22,735 bases of DNA from Bacteroidales bacterium UBA5326 (lineage in GTDB: Bacteria > Bacteroidota > Bacteroidia > Bacteroidales > UBA932), in the NCBI GenBank assembly GCA_002408205.1, contig DHQY01000001.1:842-23576 (forward strand), given 5' to 3'. Made by a program: the position numbers and the translations under genes. Of this stretch, positions 6,606-12,855 are shown one piece after another (positions within the stretch are counted from its first letter, which is position 1; each line of letters begins with the position of its first letter). The notes under the pieces are model-generated. The model saw only the letters and a program-made list of their open reading frames with translations, was not told the DNA's origin and made no database searches.

Positions 6606-7468
6606 TTCTGCTGGGTCCTACGGGCGTAGGAAAAACGGCGCTGGGCGTTGCCCTGGCCCGATACCTTAATTCCCCCGTAATCAACTGCGACAGCCGTCAA
6701 ATCTATAAAGAACTGAATATTGGCGTGGCAAGACCTTCGCCTGAGGAACTTGCGGCCGTAACGCATTATTTCATTGGCAGTCACTCCATTCACCAGATTT
6801 ATTCTGCGGGTGATTATGAACGGGAAGCCTGGGATCTGGTTATGAAACTGGCGCCCGCTCATGAATACCTGCTTATGGTTGGCGGATCCGGTTTATACAT
6901 AGATGCCTTCTGTGAAGGGATGGATGATCTTCCGGACCCGGATCCGCAACTGAGGGAGCAGTTGAATAATACCTTACTCGAACCCGGCGGGATAGAACAG
7001 TTGCGTGCGCAGCTTAAACTCCTGGACAGCCTTGCCTACGCCCGGACCGATCTGTCCAACAGCCGACGGATAATCCGGGCCCTTGAGGTCTGCCTGCTCA
7101 CTGGCAGGCCGTATTCGTCGTTTCTGAACAATACTCCAAAGAAAAGGCCTTTTGAAATTGAGAAGATCAAGCTGGAAAGACCTCGCGGCGAATTGTATGA
7201 GCGTATAGATAAAAGAGTGGACTGTATGATGGAACAGGGTTTACTGGACGAGGCCAGACGCCTGTACCCATATAAAGAGCTCCCTGCGCTCCGGACAGTG
7301 GGCTACAGAGAGCTCTTCGATCATTTTGAAGGGAAATATTCGCTGGAACAGGCGGTCAGTCTCATCCGGCGCAATACCCGAAGGTATGCCAAGCGTCAGA
7401 TGACTTATTGGAGGGATATTCCTAAAACGGAAGATCATCCTCTCCTTCGCCGGGTTCCATTTCCATAG
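6587..7468 (+). CDS. miaA: tRNA dimethylallyltransferase
   Basis: Transfers a dimethylallyl group from DMAPP to N6 of A37 in tRNAs reading codons that begin with U. It has 293 residues. The P-loop GPTGVGKT is at 10-17, NCDSRQIYKELNIG (33-46) contains the conserved D-S-R-Q, GGSGLY is at 99-104, and RRNTRRYAKRQMTYWR marks the C-terminal tRNA-binding region. The ATG at 6587 places the P-loop at the usual distance from the start; the upstream ATG at 6500 would run inside the previous gene. Translation is probably coupled to the acyl-CoA reductase through the 19-bp overlap. Its last 47 bp are also coding on the opposite strand (DUF3127). Confidence 0.96.
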   Translation: MATKIIILLGPTGVGKTALGVALARYLNSPVINCDSRQIYKELNIGVARPSPEELAAVTHYFIGSHSIHQIYSAGDYEREAWDLVMKLAPAHEYLLMVGGSGLYIDAFCEGMDDLPDPDPQLREQLNNTLLEPGGIEQLRAQLKLLDSLAYARTDLSNSRRIIRALEVCLLTGRPYSSFLNNTPKKRPFEIEKIKLERPRGELYERIDKRVDCMMEQGLLDEARRLYPYKELPALRTVGYRELFDHFEGKYSLEQAVSLIRRNTRRYAKRQMTYWRDIPKTEDHPLLRRVPFP

Positions 7469-7781
7469 GGGGCGGCGGTACGGAAAAAGGTTCTGCGGCA
7501 CCCGAAGCAGCTTCTTTCTCCAGTTTCCAGGCACGGACCTCGGTATACCAGCGGCCGTTATATTCCCTCGATTCCAGATTAACAGAAACTTTAACAGGAT
7601 CACCTGTTTTTAACGAGGCCAGTTCGCGTACCTTGTCGTCGCCGAATACGGAAATACATACTTTCCGGGGATATTGCGATTCCCGGGTTTCCAGAACAAA
7701 TTCCTGTTTAACCCAGTTTCCCCGTGTGCCAGTCCCGTTGAAAACGGGCAGCTTCTGAATGAGTATGCCTGAAATTTCCAC
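7422..7781 (-). CDS. DUF3127 OB-fold protein with SSB-like acidic tail
   Basis: A 119-residue protein matching DUF3127, a family seen mostly in Bacteroidota. Residues 1-90 are beta-rich, with WVKQEFVLETRE, YPRKVCISVFGDD and YNGRWYTEVRAWKLE, consistent with an OB fold. Residues 91-119 form a Pro/Glu-rich disordered linker ending in EGEDDLPF. That end closely resembles the DDDIPF tip by which single-stranded DNA-binding proteins recruit RecQ, PriA, RecO and other partners. Function is not established; a nucleic-acid or repair role is inference. It follows the FKBP gene by 8 bp and overlaps the end of miaA by 47 bp in convergent orientation; the overlap encodes the acidic tail. Confidence 0.85.
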   Translation of the reverse strand: MEISGILIQKLPVFNGTGTRGNWVKQEFVLETRESQYPRKVCISVFGDDKVRELASLKTGDPVKVSVNLESREYNGRWYTEVRAWKLEKEAASGAAEPFSVPPPPMEMEPGEGEDDLPF

Positions 7782-7789
7782 GGTGTTAT

Positions 7790-8518
7790 TTACTTGGTTT
7801 CTGCAGGGGCTGCAGTAGCAGGAAATATCTTATTCATTTCTACTTCAAAAACCAGCGTACTGTTGGGGCCGATCTTGTCACCTGCTCCGTTGGGGCCGTA
7901 ACCCAAAGCGGCGGGGACATAAAGAATGATCTTGCCGCCTTCGCCTATCAGTTGCATACCTTCGGTCCAGGCAGGAATAACCCGGTTGAGGGGGAATTTG
8001 GCCATCTCGTTGTTTTTGTAGGAAGAATCAAATTCGGTGCCGTCAATAAGGGTGCCTACATAGTGCACTTCAACCGTATCTTCTGCTTTGGCGCGGACTT
8101 CGTTGCCTTCGCGGATAACCTTATATTGCAGACCGCTGGGAAGTTCAACAACACCTTCCTTGGTCTTGTTTTCAGTTAAGAAAGCATTTCCGGTCTCGAG
8201 ATTGCGCTGGCCTTCACGTTCCATTTTCTTCTGCATGTAGGTCTGGATGTCGCTGTTCCAGGACATCATTTCATCCTGTGAAGGATCTTCTTCTCTGCTC
8301 ATCATTTCTTTATAGGCTTTGAGGATGGCGTCGTTATCCAATGCTCCGAAATTGGATTGCTTTACCATCGAAGCCAGGGAATAACCAATGGCGGTGCTGA
8401 CGGTGTCGATTTCTGCTTTTGTGAAGTCCGGATTTGCTTGTTTAGGAGAGGCGCTGTTACAGGAAACAGCAAAAATGCCGCATAAAAGGGCAAGGGAAAT
8501 AAATTTTAATGTTCTCAT
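7790..8518 (-). CDS. FKBP-type peptidyl-prolyl isomerase, lipoprotein
   Basis: A 242-residue Mip/FkpA-like isomerase. The first 20 residues are a lipoprotein signal peptide with lipobox AVSC and lipidated C20. The residues after it (NSASP) lack the K/acidic surface-export signal of Bacteroides lipoproteins, so a periplasm-facing location is likely. Residues 31-120 fit the helical FKBP_N dimerisation domain. Residues 130-232 are the FKBP domain, with VHYVGTLIDGTEFDSSY (151-167), VIPAWTEGMQL (180-190) and ALGYG (204-208). It probably folds or chaperones envelope proteins. It has its own consensus promoter at 8563-8593 and is followed 8 bp later by DUF3127. Confidence 0.94.
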   Translation of the reverse strand: MRTLKFISLALLCGIFAVSCNSASPKQANPDFTKAEIDTVSTAIGYSLASMVKQSNFGALDNDAILKAYKEMMSREEDPSQDEMMSWNSDIQTYMQKKMEREGQRNLETGNAFLTENKTKEGVVELPSGLQYKVIREGNEVRAKAEDTVEVHYVGTLIDGTEFDSSYKNNEMAKFPLNRVIPAWTEGMQLIGEGGKIILYVPAALGYGPNGAGDKIGPNSTLVFEVEMNKIFPATAAPAETK

Positions 8519-8562
8519 TTTAATATAGTTAGAAATAGTATTCAGAGAAATGCTACAAACTT

Positions 8563-8593
8563 CAAAGATACAAGCTATTTATTGTTATTCAAA
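8563..8593 (-). promoter_or_regulatory. Full-consensus Bacteroidota promoter for FKBP-DUF3127
   Basis: On the minus strand TTTG (8593-8590), a 19-bp spacer and TATCTTTG (8570-8563) match the published TTTG / TAnnTTTG pattern in every fixed base. The predicted start near 8559 gives a leader of about 40 bases before the ATG at 8518. The -33 box lies inside the last codons of the upstream ureohydrolase gene. Confidence 0.75.
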
Positions 8594-9612
8594 TAGGAGT
8601 AACAGCAAAGTTTATGCAAAATACGTGCTCCCACATTGGCATCCCACTCGTCTTCCCCGGAACCGGGCGCCACCTCGCAAAGATCAAATCCGATTATTTT
8701 TTTATTTCCCGAGGCCAGCAGATAAAGCAGGTAGTCTGCCTGTGAGAAGGACAAACCTCCCGGAACCGGCGTGCCGGTGTGGGGACAGAGTTCGGGAGAG
8801 AGGCCGTCGATGTCCAGGCTAATGTAAACATGGGACGGAAGACTTTCCAGTATTCTTTCGCATTCCTCTCGCCAGGTGAGTCCTTCAAACTGGTCCTGGT
8901 TCAGTGCTTCGTCCGGGAAAAAAGAAAGGCGGTTATCGCTGCAGATAAGGTCAGCTTCTTCCTGGCAATAATCTCGAACGCCTACCTGCACGAGGGATGT
9001 AACGGATGGCACAGAACGGAGGGCATTGTACATAATGGATGCATGGGAGAAGGTAAATCCTTCATAGGCTTTTCTGAGATCGGCATGGGCGTCAACATGC
9101 AGGATCCCAAAAGATCCGTAATGTTCTCCAAGTGCCTGCAGGTAGCCCAGCGGTACCGAATGTTCTCCGCCCACGAGCCCCACGAATTTGCCCCGGCGGA
9201 GCTGCTCGGCGCATTGAAGATATACAATGCGGTTCATGCGCGCACAGGCCTGATTTACCTCTTCGAGCGCCTGGTCCGCACCCGCTTCTTCGGGCTCGGT
9301 TCCCGCTTCCCAGGCGGCGATCACTTCTTCTGCTTTCATACGGGCTCCTGTGTTCAGGGCAAAAAGTTCGTCATTGGCGGGTAGCGTGGCTATGGGAATT
9401 TTCCAGGCATCCGGCACGCGGGGATTAAACAGGTCTACCTGTACCGATGCGTCAATAATGGCCCCGGGGCCCCTGTGAGTCCCGGCACGGTATGAGGTGG
9501 TCACGTCCCAGGGAACAGATACCAGAACTATGTCTGCTTCTTCGGTTGTATACGGAAGGGCAAAATAGCTGCCGTTAGCTACGCCCGGTTGGTTCGGATC
9601 GAATGTACTCAT
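8575..9612 (-). CDS. Agmatinase/arginase family ureohydrolase
   Basis: A binuclear manganese hydrolase, probably splitting agmatine to putrescine and urea or acting on a related guanidino substrate. It has 345 residues. All six metal ligands are visible: H151 in GGEHSVPLG, D174, H176 and D178 in HVDAHADLR, and D267 and D269 in SLDIDGLSPELCPHTGTPVPGG, which matches the agmatinase-like branch found in Bacteroidota. Substrate cannot be fixed from sequence: no arginine decarboxylase gene is in the window, and arginase, agmatinase or another guanidino hydrolase remain possible. The ATG at 9612 overlaps the kdsD stop by 4 bp (ATGA), so translation is likely coupled. Confidence 0.9.
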   Translation of the reverse strand: MSTFDPNQPGVANGSYFALPYTTEEADIVLVSVPWDVTTSYRAGTHRGPGAIIDASVQVDLFNPRVPDAWKIPIATLPANDELFALNTGARMKAEEVIAAWEAGTEPEEAGADQALEEVNQACARMNRIVYLQCAEQLRRGKFVGLVGGEHSVPLGYLQALGEHYGSFGILHVDAHADLRKAYEGFTFSHASIMYNALRSVPSVTSLVQVGVRDYCQEEADLICSDNRLSFFPDEALNQDQFEGLTWREECERILESLPSHVYISLDIDGLSPELCPHTGTPVPGGLSFSQADYLLYLLASGNKKIIGFDLCEVAPGSGEDEWDANVGARILHKLCCYSYLNNNK

Positions 9613-10580
9613 ACAATACCTTCTCTAATAATATCATGAATATGGAGCATTCCAATATATTTTTCGTCCTGCAGGACAATCAGCTGTGTGATTTTATTGT
9701 TCTGCATCATCTGGTAGGCTTCTACAGCCAGCTGATCGTGCCTGACGGTCTTGGGCGTCGAAGTCATTACTTTGGACGCACATAAAGTTTCCAAAGCCTG
9801 GCCTTTTTCCACCATACGCCGGACGTCTCCGTCCGTAATAATACCAACCAGTTTCCCGTGGTCGTCAATAACAGCAGTGGCTCCCAGCCGGTTGCGTGAT
9901 ATTTCAAAGATGGTTTCACGTATGTTCTCTCCGGGATCCACTTTAGGACAAAGTGATCGGTCCATAATATCAGAGACCCGGGTGTACAATCTTTTTCCCA
10001 GAGAACCTCCGGGATGGAAACGGGCAAAATCGGCGGGGGTGAACCCTCTCAGCTGCAAAAGGGAAACGGCCAGGGCATCGCCCAAAACCAGCTGTGTGGT
10101 AGTGCTTACGGTTGGAGCCAGATTATTGGGGCACGCTTCTTGTGATGCTGTTGCTCGGAGTACGAAGTCTGCATTTCTGCCCAAAAACGAATCGGGGTTT
10201 GATACCATCCCGATAAGCGGATTGCCCATCTGTTTGATAAGCGGTACCAATACTTTAATTTCTGAAGTATTTCCGCTTTTTGAAAGACAAAGGACAATGT
10301 CATGGGGCTGAATAATACCCAGGTCGCCGTGAATGGCGTCTGCGGCATGCATAAAAACGGCGGGTGTACCTGTAGAGTTGAGGGTGGCAACGATCTTTTG
10401 TCCAATAATAGCACTTTTGCCTATTCCGGTAACAATAAGGCGGCCCATGGAGGAGTAAATCAGTTCAACGGTCCGGACAAACGAATCGTCAATGGAATTC
10501 TTCAGCGACTCAATGGCAACGCGTTCTTTTTCAATAACGCCGAGAGCCGTTTTCTGTATTTCGGATAACGATGTGCTCAT
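9609..10580 (-). CDS. kdsD: D-arabinose-5-phosphate isomerase (KpsF/GutQ family)
   Basis: Interconverts ribulose-5-phosphate and arabinose-5-phosphate, the entry step of Kdo synthesis for LPS. It has 323 residues. An SIS sugar-phosphate domain spans about 40-175, with TGIGKSA (51-57), HAADAIHGDLG (78-88) and CLSKSGNTSEI (98-108); two CBS domains follow at about 203-260 and 268-323. The ATG at 10580 gives the usual start MSTSLSEIQKTA; ATGs at 10607 and 10649 would add a hydrophobic stretch not typical of the family and would lie on or upstream of the promoter. It is followed by the ureohydrolase through an ATGA overlap, a partner with no obvious pathway link. Confidence 0.94.
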   Translation of the reverse strand: MSTSLSEIQKTALGVIEKERVAIESLKNSIDDSFVRTVELIYSSMGRLIVTGIGKSAIIGQKIVATLNSTGTPAVFMHAADAIHGDLGIIQPHDIVLCLSKSGNTSEIKVLVPLIKQMGNPLIGMVSNPDSFLGRNADFVLRATASQEACPNNLAPTVSTTTQLVLGDALAVSLLQLRGFTPADFARFHPGGSLGKRLYTRVSDIMDRSLCPKVDPGENIRETIFEISRNRLGATAVIDDHGKLVGIITDGDVRRMVEKGQALETLCASKVMTSTPKTVRHDQLAVEAYQMMQNNKITQLIVLQDEKYIGMLHIHDIIREGIV

Positions 10581-10585
10581 AAAAT

Positions 10586-10616
10586 TTTGTAAGAACAAAA
10601 CAATCATGTAACTTAG
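10586..10616 (+). promoter_or_regulatory. Candidate recQ promoter
   Basis: TTTG at 10586-10589, a 19-bp spacer, then TAACTTAG at 10609-10616, one mismatch from TAnnTTTG. The predicted start near 10620-10623 leaves a leader of roughly 15 bases before the recQ ATG at 10637. It lies within the predicted leader of divergent kdsD. Confidence 0.5.
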
Positions 10617-10621
10617 TTGCA

Positions 10622-10650
10622 CAAAGGTAGTAAAATATGTGTACTTCAAC
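10622..10650 (-). promoter_or_regulatory. Candidate kdsD promoter
   Basis: On the minus strand TACCTTTG (10629-10622) matches TAnnTTTG exactly. GTTG (10650-10647) lies 17 bp upstream, a shorter spacer than the 19 bp seen at the other promoters here. The predicted leader to the ATG at 10580 is about 37 bases. The -33 element falls inside the first codons of recQ, and the two divergent promoters are interleaved. Confidence 0.5.
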
Positions 10651-12835
10651 GGAATTGCATCTGGAGCTCAAAAAACACTTTGGATTCAACTCATTTAAAG
10701 GGCAACAGGAAGAAATCATTACTCACCTCATGAACGGAGGGGATGCTTTTGTCCTGATGCCTACGGGAGGTGGAAAATCATTGTGTTACCAGTTGCCTGC
10801 CTTATTATTGGAGGGAACGGCTATTGTTGTTTCCCCCCTGATAGCCCTCATGAAGAACCAGGTGGATGCCATCCGTGGTTTTATGCAGGGAGATCTGGGC
10901 ATTGCCCATTTTCTTAATTCTTCGCTAAATAAACAGCAGATCGGCCAGGTTAAGGAATCTCTCCTTTCCGGTAAGACAAAGCTGCTTTATGTTGCCCCGG
11001 AATCGTTGACAAAGGAAGAAAATATCCTGCTACTCAAGCAAATCAAGATTTCTTTTTACGCTATTGACGAAGCGCACTGCATATCTGAGTGGGGTCACGA
11101 TTTCAGGCCTGAATACCGCCGTATTCAGCCATTGGTGCAGGAAATAGGTATAGCTCCCATCATTGCACTTACGGCTACAGCTACCCCAAAAGTGCAGCAG
11201 GATATCCAGAAGAACCTGGACATGATGCAGGCCAAAGTGTTCAAAACGTCGTTCAACAGGGAAAACCTTTATTACGAGGTGCGTCCCAAGGTAAAAGTAG
11301 ATAAGGAACTGATTAAATTTATCAAAGAAAACCAGGGTAAAAGCGGAATTGTATATTGCCTGAGCCGTAAAAAAGTGGAGGAAATTGCCTCTTTCCTGCA
11401 GGTAAACGGTGTAAAAGCATTACCCTATCACGCAGGCATGGATGCTCATACCCGGACTTACAATCAGGATCAGTTTCTTATGGAAGAAGTGGATGTTATT
11501 GTGGCTACCATCGCTTTTGGGATGGGCATAGACAAGCCCGATGTGCGTTTTGTTATCCATTACGACATTCCCAAATCGCTGGAAGGATATTACCAGGAGA
11601 CCGGGCGTGCCGGACGTGACGGCGGGGAGGGACAGTGCATTGCTTTTTACAGTTTTAAGGATATTCAGAAGCTGGAAAAGTTCAAACAGGGCAAACCCAT
11701 TGCCGAGCAGGAGATCAGCAAGCAGCTGCTCATGGAAACTGTTGCCTATGCGGAAAGCAATGTGTGCCGTCGCAAAATGCTTTTGAATTATTTTGGGGAA
11801 GATTACCTGCAGGATAATTGCGGTAATTGTGATAATTGCCTCTACCCCAAAAAACAGTTCGAGGGCAAGGACGAAATGTGTCTGGTACTGGAAGCGGTTC
11901 AACAGTCTCTGGAACAATTCAATACGGAACATATTGCAAATATTGTAGCCGGGGCAAGTAATTCTATTATAAAGTCATACCAACACCATAAACTGGATGT
12001 GTTTGGTCTGGGAAAGGACCGGACACCCCGTTTCTGGTGTGCCATTGTACGGCAGGCAATTGTAATGCATTTCTTATTCAAGGATATAGAAAAATACGGA
12101 ACGCTTTCTCTTACTCCCGAAGGAAGGGAGTTCCTTGTGAATCCGCAGTCTGTCATGTTATATGAAGATCGTGAAATGCAGACCGATGACGAAGACGAAA
12201 CCGTTACCATTGGCACTTCCGGAAAGGCGGGCGGCGGCGGTGGTGATGACACCCTGCTGGCATTGCTCAAAGACCTGCGTAAGGATCTGGCCCATAAACT
12301 CAAACTGGCTCCTTTTATTATTTTTCAGGACGTGAGCCTCGAGGACATGTCCATTATATATCCGGTAACACTGGATGAATTGGTGCAATGCCAGGGAGTG
12401 GGTGAAGGCAAAGCCAAAAAGTACGGAACTCCTTTCATTCAACTTATTGCCCGCTATGTAGAGGAAAACGAAATTGAGAGACCGCAGGACATGGTGGTCA
12501 AATCTGTGATAAACAAATCATTGAATAAAGTATATATCATCCAGAGTATTGACCGTAAGCTTGCTTTTGAAGATATTGCCGATGCCAAAGGACTGTCTAT
12601 GGATGAACTTCTGGAGGAGATTGAAGTTATTGTTAATTCAGGTACCAGGCTGAACATAGACTACTACCTTGAGCAGACCATAGATGACGACAAACTGGAC
12701 GAGATATATGATTATTTCCGTCACGATGCCCAGTCGGAATCTTTGGAAGAGGCCGTCAGGGAATTGGGACCCGATTTTTCAGAAGAAGAAGTGCGGCTTG
12801 TAAGGATAAAGTTTTTGGTTGAGGTTGCCAACTAA
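10637..12835 (+). CDS. recQ: ATP-dependent DNA helicase RecQ, long Bacteroidota form
   Basis: A 3'-5' DNA helicase for recombination and fork repair. It has 732 residues, longer than E. coli RecQ (about 610). Walker A MPTGGGKS is at 41-48, DEAH at 144-147 followed by the aromatic-rich loop CISEWGHDFRPEYR, FGMGIDKPDVR at 294-304, and motif VI QETGRAGRDGG at 320-330. The RecQ-C-terminal zinc site is C377, C395, C398 and C401. A winged-helix segment follows, then a glycine run (about 529-535), an HRDC domain (about 538-610) and a C-terminal helix-turn-helix region (about 625-732) of the type found in Bacteroidota RecQ. It starts 56 bp from divergent kdsD; no other repair gene adjoins it. Confidence 0.96.
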   Translation: MCTSTELHLELKKHFGFNSFKGQQEEIITHLMNGGDAFVLMPTGGGKSLCYQLPALLLEGTAIVVSPLIALMKNQVDAIRGFMQGDLGIAHFLNSSLNKQQIGQVKESLLSGKTKLLYVAPESLTKEENILLLKQIKISFYAIDEAHCISEWGHDFRPEYRRIQPLVQEIGIAPIIALTATATPKVQQDIQKNLDMMQAKVFKTSFNRENLYYEVRPKVKVDKELIKFIKENQGKSGIVYCLSRKKVEEIASFLQVNGVKALPYHAGMDAHTRTYNQDQFLMEEVDVIVATIAFGMGIDKPDVRFVIHYDIPKSLEGYYQETGRAGRDGGEGQCIAFYSFKDIQKLEKFKQGKPIAEQEISKQLLMETVAYAESNVCRRKMLLNYFGEDYLQDNCGNCDNCLYPKKQFEGKDEMCLVLEAVQQSLEQFNTEHIANIVAGASNSIIKSYQHHKLDVFGLGKDRTPRFWCAIVRQAIVMHFLFKDIEKYGTLSLTPEGREFLVNPQSVMLYEDREMQTDDEDETVTIGTSGKAGGGGGDDTLLALLKDLRKDLAHKLKLAPFIIFQDVSLEDMSIIYPVTLDELVQCQGVGEGKAKKYGTPFIQLIARYVEENEIERPQDMVVKSVINKSLNKVYIIQSIDRKLAFEDIADAKGLSMDELLEEIEVIVNSGTRLNIDYYLEQTIDDDKLDEIYDYFRHDAQSESLEEAVRELGPDFSEEEVRLVRIKFLVEVAN

Positions 12836-12848
12836 AATTTTATCTTTG
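12818..12848 (+). promoter_or_regulatory. Candidate promoter for the 12856-20874 gene cluster
   Basis: GTTG at 12818-12821, a 19-bp spacer and an exact -7 box TATCTTTG at 12841-12848. The -33 element lies in the last codons of recQ. The predicted transcription start near 12852-12855 leaves a leader of 0-4 bases before the ATG at 12856, so this message may be leaderless. Confidence 0.55.
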
Positions 12849-12855
12849 TCTGTTT

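Noticed and set aside
10581..10649. N-terminal extension of kdsD with hydrophobic residues
   Set aside because: The extension would span the recQ promoter and the kdsD -7 box; the family starts near MSTSLSEI.
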